Positions 39,361 to 49,652 of a DNA stretch of 64,000 bases are shown here, in pieces. The first letter of the stretch is position 1. Each line of letters opens with the position of its first letter. Under the pieces are notes generated by a model that was not told the DNA's origin, ran no database searches, and saw only the letters and a program-made list of their open reading frames with translations. Source of the DNA: Acidobacteriota bacterium (GTDB lineage: Bacteria > Actinomycetota > Acidimicrobiia > Acidimicrobiales > Ilumatobacteraceae); contig JAGWXX010000002.1 of assembly GCA_018969685.1 (NCBI GenBank), forward strand, positions 1 through 64,000, written 5' to 3'. A program made the translations under genes and the position numbers.

Positions 39361-40541
39361 GGGTTCGTGGACGCCGACGTTTCGGCAACGACGAATCCCT
39401 CGAGAATCTCCTGCGTCCGTTCCAGTGACGCGCGGGCGTCCGCACCGAGGCGCGCAGCGGACTGTGGCGTGAGCACACGGATCGTCCAGCCGGCCCGTTT
39501 GTCCACCCAGGTCGGGTAGGCAACGGGCCGCGCGACGGCGACGCCTGCGGGCCCCACCGTCACCGCCACCTCCACCAGCGCCGCATCCTGGCTTGCCGCC
39601 GGCCAACGGGAGTCGACCGGCATGTTCGACACGAGGTTCGACAGGCCGTAGAGCACCCACTTCCCGTTCACCTGCTCGATCGGCTGCAGCACGTGCGCGT
39701 GGTGGCCGACGATCAGGTCGACGCCACCCGGCACCGTGACGGCGCGCGCCACGCGCCGCTGTTCGTCGCTCGGCACGTGGCTGCGCTCGATGCCCCAGTG
39801 CAGGCTCGCCACCACCACCTGCGCACCGCGGGCCCGGGCGGTCGCCGCGTCGCGCAGGATCCGAGCAGGGTCGATGAGGTTCGAGCGCCACGGCTCGCCC
39901 GCAGGCGGACGGATGCCGTTGTACCCGTAGGTGTAGGAGAGCAGCGCGACCTGCACCCCTGCGACGTCGCGGATGAAGGGCTCGGCACCCGACTCGTCGC
40001 TCGCCATGCCCGACTGGGTGATGCCCGCGCGCCCGAGCGCCGCCATCGTCGCCTCGATGCCGGCGACGCCGCGGTCGAGCACGTGGTTGCTCGCGGTGCT
40101 GCAGTGTCCAAAGCCGGCGTCGGCGAGCGCCGGCACCACCTCGCGCGGCACGCCAAACAACGGGTACGTGCTGAGGCGCTCGCCCGGCGGCGCCACCGGC
40201 GTCTCGAGGTGGCACACCGCCAGATCCGCCGCGCCCAGCATCCCGCGCACGTCGTCGAACATCGGACGGAAGTCGAGGCCCGATCGTCCAGCGTCGCGGG
40301 CATTGCGTGCCGCCTGCCGCCACAGCGGCGAGTGCATCAGGACGTCGCCGCCGAAGACGAGCCGAATCGTCGTGGACTCCTGCGCGGGCCGGGCGTCGAC
40401 GGCGCCGTGCGGCGCGCCACGATCCGCCGACACCGAGGCGACAGCAGCCAGGGGCACCGCGCCGACGACTGCGATGCACGCGAGCGCCGACCAGCGGGCA
40501 CGCCGTGGATACGACGGGCGATCCGTCCGGCGTCGTTGCAC
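39357..40541 (-). CDS. CapA family protein (poly-gamma-glutamate/capsule-like), exported
   Basis: A 394-residue protein with an N-terminal membrane segment or signal (residues 14-36, ARWSALACIAVVGAVPLAAVA) and a metallophosphatase-like CapA domain: LVFGGDVLMHSPLW, HLETPVAPPGERLSTYP, TASNHVLDRGVAGIEATM, SLHWGIERSHVPSDEQR and VGHHAHVLQPIEQVNGK. CapA-like proteins take part in polyglutamate export or act as secreted phosphoesterases. Starts at GTG 40541, directly after the aminotransferase stop (TGACCGTG). It is the final gene of a minus-strand operon. Confidence 0.85.
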   Translation of the reverse strand: MQRRRTDRPSYPRRARWSALACIAVVGAVPLAAVASVSADRGAPHGAVDARPAQESTTIRLVFGGDVLMHSPLWRQAARNARDAGRSGLDFRPMFDDVRGMLGAADLAVCHLETPVAPPGERLSTYPLFGVPREVVPALADAGFGHCSTASNHVLDRGVAGIEATMAALGRAGITQSGMASDESGAEPFIRDVAGVQVALLSYTYGYNGIRPPAGEPWRSNLIDPARILRDAATARARGAQVVVASLHWGIERSHVPSDEQRRVARAVTVPGGVDLIVGHHAHVLQPIEQVNGKWVLYGLSNLVSNMPVDSRWPAASQDAALVEVAVTVGPAGVAVARPVAYPTWVDKRAGWTIRVLTPQSAARLGADARASLERTQEILEGFVVAETSASTNP

Positions 40542-40543
40542 GG

Positions 40544-41731
40544 TCAGCGGGCCTCCTTCCGCAGTGCGGCGACGAGCCGCTCCATGTCGGACCGGTCGTT
40601 GTAGATCTGCGCCGAGATCCGCAGGCGCAGGCCCTCCGTGTCGCCGAACACGGGGACCTCGATGCCGTGGACGGCGAGGAGGCGCCGCTGCAGCGCCACC
40701 GCCTCGTCCTTCGTCGTGCCGAAGCGGTGCGGCACTCCGACGTTGACCATCGGACCGAACAGCTCCTCGGGCGTGCGTAGCGCGCGACCGAACTCAGCCT
40801 CCACCATGCGGGCGCCCTCCATCGCGAGGTCGTGGTTGTGGCGACGCAGCAGGGGGCCGCCCCACTCCTCCACGAGGTCGAGCGCGAACGGTGCTGCGAG
40901 GAACGGTGCCGGATCCCGCGTGCCGAGCAGGTCGAACTCGGCTGCGATGCCGTTGCCGAGGCCCCACGAGATCACCGTCGGGTGCAGCGACGCGTGGTGC
41001 TCGGGGCGCGCCCAGAGGATGCCGCAGCTGCGCGGCGCGAAGCCCCACTTGTGCAGGTTGGCGGTGTACCAGTCGACGCCGTACGACTCGATGTCGACGT
41101 CGATGGCGCCCGGCGAGTGCGCGGCGTCGACCAGCACCAGCGCACCCTTCGCCCGGCACGCGGCGGCGATGCGCGCGAGTGGCAGCACCAGCGCCGTCTG
41201 CGACGTGATGTGGTCGACGAGCACGATTCGCGTGCGCGGTCCGACCGCGGCGGCGACGAGGTCGACGTAGTCGTCCGGCGTCGCGTCGTGCGGCGGCAGG
41301 TCGACCGTGGCGACGGTGCAGCCGTGCTCGCGCGCGACGTATCGCGCCGTCGACGTGACCGCCCCGTACCCGAGGCTGGTCACGAGGATCTCGTCGCCCG
41401 CCCCGAACGGAAACGATCGCAGCACGGCGTTCACCCCCGTCGTCGCGTTGTCGACGAACACGAGGTCGTCCGCCCGGCAGCCGAGGTGCCGCGCGACGCC
41501 CTCGGCGGCGACGCGCATGTGCGGCCGCGACGGGTCGCCGCGGCCCTCGACGTCGGCGAGCTCGCGCAGCTGGAACTGCGCCGGCTGCCGCTCGATGGCG
41601 TCCTGGATGCGCCGGTACTCGGCCATCACCCTGCGCGGCGTGGCGCCCACCGTGCCGTGGTTGAGGTAGGCGACCGATGGATCGAGCATCCATTCGGCGA
41701 GGAGGTGGCGACCGTAGTGCCCGGTGTTCAC
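40544..41731 (-). CDS. Class V aminotransferase, isopenicillin-N epimerase-like
   Basis: A 395-residue PLP enzyme of fold type I. It has NHGTVGATPRRVMAEYRR near the start, FVDNATTGVNAVLRS, VDAAHSPGAIDVD (cofactor-binding Asp and His) and the PLP-Lys motif TANLHKWGFAPRS. The CefD-like group includes epimerases, desulfurases and lyases for small amino acids. Starts at GTG 41731 in a GTGA overlap with the upstream GNAT gene. It may act on an amino acid derivative that the GNAT protein acylates. Confidence 0.87.
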   Translation of the reverse strand: MNTGHYGRHLLAEWMLDPSVAYLNHGTVGATPRRVMAEYRRIQDAIERQPAQFQLRELADVEGRGDPSRPHMRVAAEGVARHLGCRADDLVFVDNATTGVNAVLRSFPFGAGDEILVTSLGYGAVTSTARYVAREHGCTVATVDLPPHDATPDDYVDLVAAAVGPRTRIVLVDHITSQTALVLPLARIAAACRAKGALVLVDAAHSPGAIDVDIESYGVDWYTANLHKWGFAPRSCGILWARPEHHASLHPTVISWGLGNGIAAEFDLLGTRDPAPFLAAPFALDLVEEWGGPLLRRHNHDLAMEGARMVEAEFGRALRTPEELFGPMVNVGVPHRFGTTKDEAVALQRRLLAVHGIEVPVFGDTEGLRLRISAQIYNDRSDMERLVAALRKEAR

Positions 41732-42732
41732 GAGGTTCCTCCGGCCGCGATCACAGCCGGTGCCGGACGGTGCACCAATTCGGTGGTCACGTACCGCTGC
41801 ACCGTGTCGAAACCGAGCGACCGGTAGAGGTGCGACGCACCGGTCGGACTGTCGCCGTCGACGCTGATCATCGCGTGGGTCAGGCCATCGGCCGCGTAGC
41901 GGTGCATCGCCTCGGTGATCAGCGCGGTCGCGAGTCCCCTGCCCCGCCACCCGCGCACGGTGCCGAGCTTGTCGATCCAGGCCTGGGTCCGCCCGAGGAG
42001 CGCGTCGTCGGCGGGGAACCTGTGCGACAGGAGCATCGCCACCACGCGGCCATCCGCCGCATCGCGCGCGACGAAGGACAGGTCGGGGCGCCCGCCGAAG
42101 CCCTGCACCAGCTCCTTCCATCCCTCGGGTGTCGTCGGCGAGGAGCCCCAGTGGTCGGCGAAGGCGTCGTTCTTCGCGCAACGGATGCCGTCGTCCAGCG
42201 GGTCGTCGAGCGGCCACGGCTCGATCACCGCGCCATCCACCGCGCGGCGGGGCGGGAGCGGGTCGAGCGGCCGGAGGAGGTCGTCGAACCAGCGGACCTG
42301 CGCGAACCCCAGCGACGCGAACAGTTCGATCGACCGCGCGTCGTCGGCCTGGTGGCTCACACGGATGACCTGTGCCCGCGGGCCCGGCCGCGCATCGTGC
42401 AGCCCGCGCGCGTGTGCGACGCCCCACTCGGCCAGCACCCGGCCGATGCCGCGCCCGGTGTGCAGCGGATCGACGCCACCGTTCACATAGCAGCGCTCGT
42501 CCGCGTCGTCGCTCGGCAGGTGGATCGTCCACACGAAGCCCACGATGAGGCCGTCGCCGTCCACCGCGAGCCGGCTGTCGCGATCCATCACGGTGAGCGA
42601 CGACTGCAGTTCCTCGGCCAGCTCGTCGGGCTGCACCTGGATCATCGTCCCCGCCGCGTGGTTCACGCGGTTCACGAGCACGACGAGCGCGGGCAGGTCG
42701 GCCATCGTGGCGGGGCGAAGCACGGTGTCCAC
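41728..42732 (-). CDS. Two-domain GNAT acetyltransferase, MshD-like shape
   Basis: A 334-residue protein with two GNAT modules. The first has [20 protein letters not shown]; the second has [20 protein letters not shown], the acetyl-CoA pyrophosphate loop, and a late [14 protein letters not shown]. The layout resembles mycothiol synthase MshD and Eis-like enzymes, but the substrate is not evident. I take GTG 42732 as start, because the first GNAT strand ([12 protein letters not shown]) begins right there and a TAGCGT ends 10 bases upstream; ATG 42762 would add ten residues without a domain role. Divergent from tdh. Confidence 0.82.
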   Translation of the reverse strand: MDTVLRPATMADLPALVVLVNRVNHAAGTMIQVQPDELAEELQSSLTVMDRDSRLAVDGDGLIVGFVWTIHLPSDDADERCYVNGGVDPLHTGRGIGRVLAEWGVAHARGLHDARPGPRAQVIRVSHQADDARSIELFASLGFAQVRWFDDLLRPLDPLPPRRAVDGAVIEPWPLDDPLDDGIRCAKNDAFADHWGSSPTTPEGWKELVQGFGGRPDLSFVARDAADGRVVAMLLSHRFPADDALLGRTQAWIDKLGTVRGWRGRGLATALITEAMHRYAADGLTHAMISVDGDSPTGASHLYRSLGFDTVQRYVTTELVHRPAPAVIAAGGTS

Positions 42733-42808
42733 GTCCGGGCGCACGCTACCGCTGTACGTCATTACGATGACCGTCGTCCAGCCGCCGAACCGACGCGAGG
42801 AGCACCCG

Positions 42809-43834
42809 TTGCGAGCCCTGTACAAGCCGTCCGCGGCGCCCGGACTCGAGCTGATCGAGTGCCCCGAGCCGGTCGCCGGTCCCGGTGAGGTGAAGATCCG
42901 CGTCGAGCGCACCGGCATCTGCGGCACCGACCTCCACATCGAGTCGTGGGACGCGTGGGCCGCGTCTGCGGTGAACGCGCCGCTCATCATCGGCCACGAG
43001 TTCTCCGGGCGCATCGTCGAACTGGGCGAGGGTGTGACGTCGCTCGAGGTCGGAGCGCTGGTGTCCGGCGAGGGGCACGTCATCTGCGGCACCTGCCGCA
43101 ACTGCCGGGCCGGGCGCCGCCACATGTGCAAGAACACCTCCAGCGTGGGCGTCAACCGCAACGGCGCCTTCGCCGACTACGTCGTCATCCCCGCGAGCAA
43201 CGTGTGGGTGCACTCCGACGCCGTCGACGCGGAGCTCGGCGCCATCTTCGATCCGTTCGGCAACGCCGTGCACACCGCGCTCCAGTTCCCCCTCGCAGGC
43301 GAGGACGTGCTGATCACGGGCGCCGGCCCCATCGGCCTCATGGCGGCAAAGGTGGCCCGGCACGTCGGCGCCCGGTACGTCGTGATCAGCGACATCAACG
43401 AGACGCGCCTGGCGCTCGCGCGCAGGATGGGCGTCGACGTCGCGGTCAACCCGGTCACGTCGTCGATCGCCGAGGTGCAGCGTCAGCTCGGCATGAAGGA
43501 GGGGTTCGACGTCGCGTTCGAGATGAGCGGCGCGCCGACCGCGCTGCCGGACATCCTCGACAACCTCGCGCACGGCGGCCGCATCGCGGTGCTCGGCCTG
43601 CCAAGCAAGGAGATCTCGATCAACTGGGCGAAGCTCGTGACCCACATGATCACCATCAAGGGCATCTACGGACGCGAGATGTACGAGACGTGGTATGCGA
43701 TGAACGCGCTCATCCAGACCGGTCTCGATATCCGCGACGTCATCACCGACCGGTTCCCCGCCACCGACTGGCAGTCGGCGTTCGCCGCCGCACGCTCGTC
43801 GAACGCGGGCAAGGTCGTCATGGACTGGAGCTGA
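42809..43834 (+). CDS. tdh: L-threonine 3-dehydrogenase
   Basis: A 341-residue zinc MDR enzyme, the same length as E. coli Tdh. The catalytic-zinc residues are C38 (TGICGTD) and H63-E64 (IIGHEFSG); the structural zinc lobe is C93, C96, C99 and C107. The NAD site is [17 protein letters not shown], and [15 protein letters not shown] is typical of Tdh. It oxidises L-threonine to 2-amino-3-oxobutanoate. The TTG start at 42809 is chosen because GAGGAG lies 6 bases before it and the protein then begins [17 protein letters not shown], as Tdh proteins do; ATG 42767 would add 14 odd residues. Coupled to kbl. Confidence 0.93.
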   Translation: MRALYKPSAAPGLELIECPEPVAGPGEVKIRVERTGICGTDLHIESWDAWAASAVNAPLIIGHEFSGRIVELGEGVTSLEVGALVSGEGHVICGTCRNCRAGRRHMCKNTSSVGVNRNGAFADYVVIPASNVWVHSDAVDAELGAIFDPFGNAVHTALQFPLAGEDVLITGAGPIGLMAAKVARHVGARYVVISDINETRLALARRMGVDVAVNPVTSSIAEVQRQLGMKEGFDVAFEMSGAPTALPDILDNLAHGGRIAVLGLPSKEISINWAKLVTHMITIKGIYGREMYETWYAMNALIQTGLDIRDVITDRFPATDWQSAFAAARSSNAGKVVMDWS

Positions 43835-43835
43835 C

Positions 43836-45017
<1,182 letters not shown>

Positions 45018-45086
45018 CCCACCGGGCCCGGCGGTTCAGAACTCCGGCGGTTCAGCACTCCGGCGGGGGCACCTCCGCGCGCTCCG

Positions 45087-45092
45087 TAGGAT
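45087..45092 (+). promoter_or_regulatory. -10 box of the leaderless RidA gene
   Basis: TAGGAT, then 6 bases, then GTG at 45099. No Shine-Dalgarno. Confidence 0.5.
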
Positions 45093-45098
45093 CGGACC

Positions 45099-45491
45099 GT
45101 GGCCGACTACATCTCCGACGTTCCGGGGCTCTGCCCTCCTCCAGAGCCCTACTCCTACGCCGTCCGGCACGGCGACACGCTCTACCTCGCGGGCCAGGTT
45201 GCGCTCGACGAGCACATGCGCGTCGTCGGGGCGACCCTCGCCGAGCAGGGCGAGCAGATCTGGAGCAACATCGCCGCGGTCCTCGAGCGCTGCGGATCCG
45301 GGCTCCGCGACATCCTCAAGGTGACGTATTTCCTGCGCGACATCCGCGAGTTGCCGGCCGAGATCGAGATCCGCAAGCGCCTCTTTCCCGACGGGCGCTT
45401 TCCCGCCGTCACGGCGGTCCAAGCCGGCGCACTCGGGCTGCCGGGCCTGATGATGGAGGTCGACGTCATCGCGGCGGTCACCCGTGGATGA
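45099..45491 (+). CDS. RidA family protein
   Basis: A 130-residue RidA/YjgF/Rid protein. It shows YSYAVRHGDTLYLAGQVALDE near the start, the trimer-forming middle (QGEQIWSNIAAVLERCGSGL) and KVTYFLRDIRELPAEIEIR, with PAVTAVQAGALGLPGLMMEVDV at the end, where an Arg found in true RidA (binding the imine/enamine carboxylate) is replaced by Gln-Ala, so it is probably a Rid subfamily rather than RidA proper. The family hydrolyses reactive enamines or cyclic imines. The GTG directly follows a TAGGAT box. Heads a three-gene operon with a GatC-like protein and an amidase. Confidence 0.85.
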   Translation: MADYISDVPGLCPPPEPYSYAVRHGDTLYLAGQVALDEHMRVVGATLAEQGEQIWSNIAAVLERCGSGLRDILKVTYFLRDIRELPAEIEIRKRLFPDGRFPAVTAVQAGALGLPGLMMEVDVIAAVTRG

Positions 45492-45663
45492 CGCGGTCGC
45501 ACGTCGCCTCGCCGCTGCCGGCCTGGTATCGCCGGTCCTCGATGCCGCCGCCATCGGGGCGGATGCGACCATGCGGGACGAGCTCGATTCCTCCCTTGAC
45601 CAATTGATCGGCGCGGGGGACGTGCCGGAGCAGCCCCCGTTCGACCCGAGGAACCCATCGTGA
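45484..45663 (+). CDS. 59-residue GatC/AtzG-like partner of the amidase
   Basis: A small protein that starts at GTG 45484, inside the RidA gene (8-base overlap), and ends at 45663 in a GTGA overlap with the amidase gene. It has an Asp/Ala-rich helix (DDAVARRLAAAGLVSPVLD), a second helix (RDELDSSLDQLIG) and the extended tail [13 protein letters not shown]. The size, two helices and a proline-containing tail fit GatC and the AtzG subunit that stabilises the amidase AtzE. I infer that it forms a complex with the downstream amidase; sequence identity is too low to be sure. Confidence 0.6.
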   Translation: MDDAVARRLAAAGLVSPVLDAAAIGADATMRDELDSSLDQLIGAGDVPEQPPFDPRNPS

Positions 45664-47021
45664 ACCGCTCCATCGCTGCGCTCGGCGCCGCACTCCGGTC
45701 CGGCGAGACGACCTCGCGCGCGCTCGTCGAGGCGTTCCTCCAGCGCCGGCTCGCCGTCGACGGACGGCTCGGCAGCTTCGTCTCCGTCGACCCCGACAGT
45801 GCGCTCGCCGAGGCCGACCGTGCCGACCTACAGCGTGCGGCCGGCACCGATCTGGGGCCGCTGCACGGGATACCCATCGGGGTCAAGGACATCGTCGACG
45901 TCGCCGGCTACCCCACGCGGTGCGGCTCCCCGCTCTATTCCGACGCGCCCGCGGCGACCGACGCGGAGGTGGTCACCAACCTGCGGCGCGCCGGCGCCGT
46001 CGTCGCCGGCAAGACCACGACCCACGAACTCGCGTGCGGCGTGGTCAGTGCTCCTGCGTCGAATCCCTACGACACCGACCGCGTGCCGGGCGGATCGAGC
46101 GGGGGCTCTGCGGCCGCCGTATCGGCGGGACTCGTGCCCGTCGCCCTCGGATCGGACACCGGTGGATCGATCCGCATCCCAGCGGCGCTGTGCGGAATCG
46201 TCGGATTGAAGCCGACGTACGGACTCGTCTCGGTGCGCGGCGTCGAGCCACTGTCGACCTCGCTCGACCACCTCGGACCGCTCGGCAGCACGGTGCTCGA
46301 CTGCGCCCACGCGCTCGACGCCCTCACCGGCGGCGGCGCGCGGTACGCGTCGGGCATCGACGGAGGAATCGCGGGAATGCGACTCGGGGTCCTCACCGAC
46401 CCGCCGTTTGCACCGATGCAGCCCGACGTCGAGCGCTCCTTCCATGCGGCCGTCTCGGTGCTCGAAGAACTCGGGGCGACGTGCGTGCCACTGCACATTC
46501 GGGAACTCGACCACACCCTCGCCGCGGAATTTGGCATCATCCCGTTGGAGGCGTTCCGCCACCATGCCCTCTCGCTGCGCGAGAGGCCCGAGCTCATCGA
46601 CCCGTCGATCCGCACCCTGCTCGTCGCCGGCGCCGTCATCCCGGAGTCGATCTTCCGTCGTGCCTGCAAGGCGCGCTCCGTGATTGCACGGGCGATCATC
46701 TCCGCGATGGATGGAGCGCAACTGGACGGTCTCGTGAGTCCGGCGCTGCCCGCGACCGCCTCAACCAAGGCCGACCAGGACCTCGTGTATGGCGACGTCA
46801 CCGAGCACATCTCCGTGTCGTTCGTCCGCACGACCGCGCCCTTCAACCTGTCCGGACAGCCGGCGATCAGCGTGCCCTGCGGAACCGACCGCGACGGCCT
46901 GCCGATCGGGCTGCAGCTCTCCACCCGCGCCGGCGAGGATGCGCTCGTCCTGCGGATTGCCGCCGCGTTCGAGGCCGCCACCCGCGGATCAGTGCCGCCA
47001 CCCGCGCTCTACACTCGATAG
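45660..47021 (+). CDS. Amidase signature (AS) family enzyme
   Basis: A 453-residue amidase. The catalytic triad is visible: Lys in [11 protein letters not shown] (K76), the cis-Ser in [14 protein letters not shown] (about 146-147) and the nucleophile in [16 protein letters not shown] (S170). The C-terminal half includes [17 protein letters not shown]. The GatA/AtzE-like layout and a coupled GatC-like protein suggest a carboxamide or biuret-type substrate. The GTG start (45660) overlaps the small gene stop. With RidA upstream, an N-containing catabolite that releases ammonia is likely. The FCD GntR regulator 36 bases downstream may control it. Confidence 0.9.
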   Translation: MNRSIAALGAALRSGETTSRALVEAFLQRRLAVDGRLGSFVSVDPDSALAEADRADLQRAAGTDLGPLHGIPIGVKDIVDVAGYPTRCGSPLYSDAPAATDAEVVTNLRRAGAVVAGKTTTHELACGVVSAPASNPYDTDRVPGGSSGGSAAAVSAGLVPVALGSDTGGSIRIPAALCGIVGLKPTYGLVSVRGVEPLSTSLDHLGPLGSTVLDCAHALDALTGGGARYASGIDGGIAGMRLGVLTDPPFAPMQPDVERSFHAAVSVLEELGATCVPLHIRELDHTLAAEFGIIPLEAFRHHALSLRERPELIDPSIRTLLVAGAVIPESIFRRACKARSVIARAIISAMDGAQLDGLVSPALPATASTKADQDLVYGDVTEHISVSFVRTTAPFNLSGQPAISVPCGTDRDGLPIGLQLSTRAGEDALVLRIAAAFEAATRGSVPPPALYTR

Positions 47022-47063
47022 GGGCGGGGGTAGCCAAGTGGCGGTTCGTGGGAGCAGGTGACG

Positions 47064-47726
47064 ATGCAGCTCGTTGAGCGTGGATTCACCGTGGACGAGG
47101 TGCTGAAGCGCGTGCGCCACGACATCATCACGGGTCGGTACCCCCCGGAGTCCCAGATCTACCCCAAGGCCATCGCGGTGGAGCTCGGCACGAGTTTCAT
47201 CCCGGTGCGGGAGGCCCTGCGGATCCTCGAATCCGAGGGGTTTGTCACCTTCGTCAACAACCGCGGCACCTGGGTGACTCCGCTCTCCCTCGAGGACGCC
47301 AACGACCTGTACTCCACCCGCATCGAGCTCGAGTCCCAGGTGGTTCGCATGTCCGAGCCGTTTTCCCCGGCCGAGCTGGACGAACTCGACGGGCTCCTCG
47401 ACGAACTCGGTGGAGCACTCATGGCCGGCGAGACGAGGCGCGTCGTCGAATTGAACCGCGAATTCCACTTCTCGCTCTATCGGAAGTCGCGGTCGCCCCG
47501 GCGCATCAGGCTGATCGAACACCTGTGGCTCCATTCCCAGCGGTACCAGGCGCTGTCGGTCGAGCAGCGCGACGACGCCGGCGACCGAGAGCACCGCGAC
47601 ATCCTGACTGCACTCCGGCGCGGCGACCACGGCAGGGCAGGGGATCTCCTCGGTGAGCACCTCCGGACCACGATCGTCCTCATCAACCGCGAGTACGCCG
47701 GACGCCGCGGGGCGCCGACCCCCTAG
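47064..47726 (+). CDS. GntR family regulator, FCD subgroup (second)
   Basis: A 220-residue regulator starting at ATG 47064 (GTG 47058 two codons earlier is an alternative; GGAGCAGG precedes both). The winged helix is PKAIAVELGTSFIPVREALR, followed by LESEGFVTFVNNRGTWV. The FCD domain has an Asp/Glu/His set: ELNREFHFSLYRKSR, SVEQRDDAGDREHRDIL and GDLLGEHLRTTI. It lies between the amidase and the 2OG oxygenase and might control either, or the divergent promoters near 51.8 and 56.6 kb that share AGGTTATAA. No palindrome like the one at 23365 is near it. Confidence 0.88.
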   Translation: MQLVERGFTVDEVLKRVRHDIITGRYPPESQIYPKAIAVELGTSFIPVREALRILESEGFVTFVNNRGTWVTPLSLEDANDLYSTRIELESQVVRMSEPFSPAELDELDGLLDELGGALMAGETRRVVELNREFHFSLYRKSRSPRRIRLIEHLWLHSQRYQALSVEQRDDAGDREHRDILTALRRGDHGRAGDLLGEHLRTTIVLINREYAGRRGAPTP

Positions 47727-47730
47727 CGCG

Positions 47731-48504
47731 ATGACCGGCGGCCCCTACCCGTTCGACGAGTTCGAGGCCCGCGGATTCTGCGTGGTTCCGGCCTCGCGAC
47801 CCGACGTGCTCGACGGACTGCGATCCCACATTTGGAGCGTCGCGATGCGGCTGGTCGGAGTCCCGGCAGCCGACGCCGACTCCGACCTCAATGGACTCCA
47901 CCGCCACGTTCCGGGCGGCGACGAGGCGACGCGCTTCCGTCTGGCGCTGACCAAGGCGATGTCCGAGGGCTACGACGTCGGCGCAACGGTCTTCAACGCG
48001 TTCGAGGGATACCTTTCCCGCCTCGTCGGCACCGACGTGCTGTCGCAGCGGATCCCGAACGTCGTCTTCCAACCCCCGGGCGACCCGCACCCCACCGAAC
48101 TGCACCGGGATGCACCTGCCAACTCGCCATACGAGGTCGTGGTGTGGCTGCCCCTCGTCGACTGCTTCGGCACCAAGAGCATGTACGTGCTTGACCGGAC
48201 GGCCACCGCCGACGCCCTCGAGGCGTACCGCCGCAATCCCGGGGACCGGTCGGGCTTCCAATCGCTGCTCGAGGAGCGCTCGGTGCAGATGTCCGTACCC
48301 TACGGAAGCGCACTGCTGTTCTGGTCGGCGCTGTTCCACGGATCCGTGGTCAACCGGGAGCCCGAGTCGCGGATCTCCCTGAACACGAGGTTCAAGAACC
48401 TCTTCGCCCCGCTCGGCATGAAGGATCCGTTCCGGTACTTCTCGATCCTGCACACCACCCCGCTGACGCGGATGGGCATGCGATTCCAGCAGGACGAGGC
48501 GTGA
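47731..48504 (+). CDS. PhyH-like Fe(II)/2-oxoglutarate oxygenase
   Basis: A 257-residue oxygenase. The first metal pair is HRD in TELHRDAPANSPYEV and the second His is in SALFHGSVVNREPES, with a late Arg (RISLNTRFKN) for 2-oxoglutarate. It is clearly different from the PhyH protein at 37326. It resembles oxygenases found in carbohydrate-modification clusters, which hydroxylate or epimerise sugar derivatives, but that is a loose similarity. The ATG at 47731 is 5 bases after the GntR stop. The stop overlaps the next gene (GTGA), so the oxygenase is co-translated with an unknown protein and a YceI-like protein. Confidence 0.78.
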   Translation: MTGGPYPFDEFEARGFCVVPASRPDVLDGLRSHIWSVAMRLVGVPAADADSDLNGLHRHVPGGDEATRFRLALTKAMSEGYDVGATVFNAFEGYLSRLVGTDVLSQRIPNVVFQPPGDPHPTELHRDAPANSPYEVVVWLPLVDCFGTKSMYVLDRTATADALEAYRRNPGDRSGFQSLLEERSVQMSVPYGSALLFWSALFHGSVVNREPESRISLNTRFKNLFAPLGMKDPFRYFSILHTTPLTRMGMRFQQDEA

Positions 48505-48959
48505 GCGGCCGGGTCTACCTCGGCATCGCCATGGAGTATGCGACGCCGGTCAATCCGGAGCCCGGAATTCGGCGTGCGCCCACGATCGACGAACAGGCGC
48601 GCGCGCTCAGCCGCGCCGCGGCGACCCGCGGTGGCGCGCTCGTCGAGGGAGTGGTGACCGCCCGGCAGAACGAGGGCATCGGCAGGGAGGTTCTCGGGTC
48701 CCTCGGCGCGGCGGGAGCGACCGGCGCGTATTGCCTCACGGTGGACGTCTTCCGTCGCGGCGACCTCATCGACCGCGCCCTTCTCACGGACGTGTGGTCG
48801 GCGACCGGCTCCCTCGGATTCCTGATCGAGGACGTCCACCTCGAGGACGACGAGGCCTTCCTGGGTTGGCTCGACATGGTCAGGGCCGTCAACTCGGTTC
48901 GTACGAGGGATGCGTCCGATCAGTGGCGGAGCCTCGTATCCGGGGGTGCTGGCGCATGA
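48501..48959 (+). CDS. Unknown 152-residue protein coupled to the 2OG oxygenase
   Basis: I do not recognise the family. It begins GRVYLGIAMEYATPVNPEPG, has alternating strand-helix blocks (RGGALVEGVVTARQNEGIG; GAYCLTVDVFRRGDLIDRALL; LGFLIEDVHLEDDEAFLGW) that suggest a compact alpha/beta fold, and no membrane segment. The GTG start (48501) overlaps the oxygenase stop, and the stop overlaps the next start (ATGA), so three proteins are made in fixed proportion. A role as partner or substrate carrier of the oxygenase is my inference. A distant relation to small proteins of sporadic carbohydrate clusters is possible but not demonstrable by eye. Confidence 0.65.
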   Translation: MSGRVYLGIAMEYATPVNPEPGIRRAPTIDEQARALSRAAATRGGALVEGVVTARQNEGIGREVLGSLGAAGATGAYCLTVDVFRRGDLIDRALLTDVWSATGSLGFLIEDVHLEDDEAFLGWLDMVRAVNSVRTRDASDQWRSLVSGGAGA

Positions 48960-49636
48960 CGCGTCGCCGGAAGGTCATTGCAACGGCGGCCGCCGCGCTG
49001 GCGATCATGGTCCTCGGCGGTCCGGCGCTCTACGCCGCACTCAACCGGGCGCCGGCCCGACTGGACGACCGGCCGCTCGGCGATGGCACGGCCATCCGTG
49101 CCGCCGACTTGAACGGTGCGTGGACCGCGACGGACGGATCGATCGTCGGCTACCGGGTCGAGGAGCAGATCGCCCTCGCGAAGACCGAGAGCGTCGGGCG
49201 CACGTCGGACGTCTCCGGACGGTTCACCGTCGAGGGCGGCACGCTCGTTGCAGCGGAGTTCGAGGTGCAGCTGGCCACGCTCGCCAGCGACCGGTCGCAA
49301 CGGGACCAGCAGGTCAGGACGAGGATCCTCGACGTCGCGGCCCACCCGGTCGCGACCTTCGTCCTCGCCGGGCCTGTTCCGATCCCGGACGCGACCGACA
49401 CCGCCACCATGGAGCCGTTCGTCGCGTCGGGGGACTTGACCATCCGCGGGACGACGAAGCGCGTCGATGCCCCGATCCTCGCATCCCTCGACGACGGGAG
49501 ACTGCGCCTGACCGGATCGATCGAGATCGTCTTCTCCGAGTGGGGCATCCCCAATCCGTCCATCCCCGCGGCACTGATCTTCACGAAGGACCGCGGGACG
49601 CTCGAATTCGACCTGCTCTTCCATCCGACCGACTGA
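48956..49636 (+). CDS. YceI-like protein, membrane anchored
   Basis: A 226-residue protein with an N-terminal hydrophobic segment (TAAAALAIMVLGGPALYAAL, residues 9-28) and a YceI domain outside the membrane: AWTATDGSIVGYRVEEQIA, VSGRFTVEGGTLVAAEFEV, SRDQQVRTRILD-like pattern (SDRSQRDQQVRTRIL), GDLTIRGTTKR and IEIVFSEWGIPNPSI. YceI-type lipocalin barrels bind isoprenoids such as polyprenyl lipids or quinones. The ATG at 48956 overlaps the upstream stop (ATGA). A lipid carrier beside an oxygenase would fit modification of a lipid-linked molecule. Confidence 0.82.
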   Translation: MTRRRKVIATAAAALAIMVLGGPALYAALNRAPARLDDRPLGDGTAIRAADLNGAWTATDGSIVGYRVEEQIALAKTESVGRTSDVSGRFTVEGGTLVAAEFEVQLATLASDRSQRDQQVRTRILDVAAHPVATFVLAGPVPIPDATDTATMEPFVASGDLTIRGTTKRVDAPILASLDDGRLRLTGSIEIVFSEWGIPNPSIPAALIFTKDRGTLEFDLLFHPTD

Positions 49637-49652
49637 CGAAGGAGGGACCCAA

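Noticed and set aside
39713-40303. Alternative frames inside the CapA gene
   Set aside because: Ser/Arg/Ala-rich shadows of a gene with clear CapA motifs.
42767-42808. ATG 42767 as start of tdh
   Set aside because: Adds 14 residues unlike any Tdh N-terminus; TTG 42809 has a good ribosome binding site and gives the standard 341 residues.
47022-47063. Complete tRNA gene between the amidase and GntR genes
   Set aside because: Only 42 bases are available; just the 5' arm pattern is present, with no anticodon stem or matching acceptor strand.
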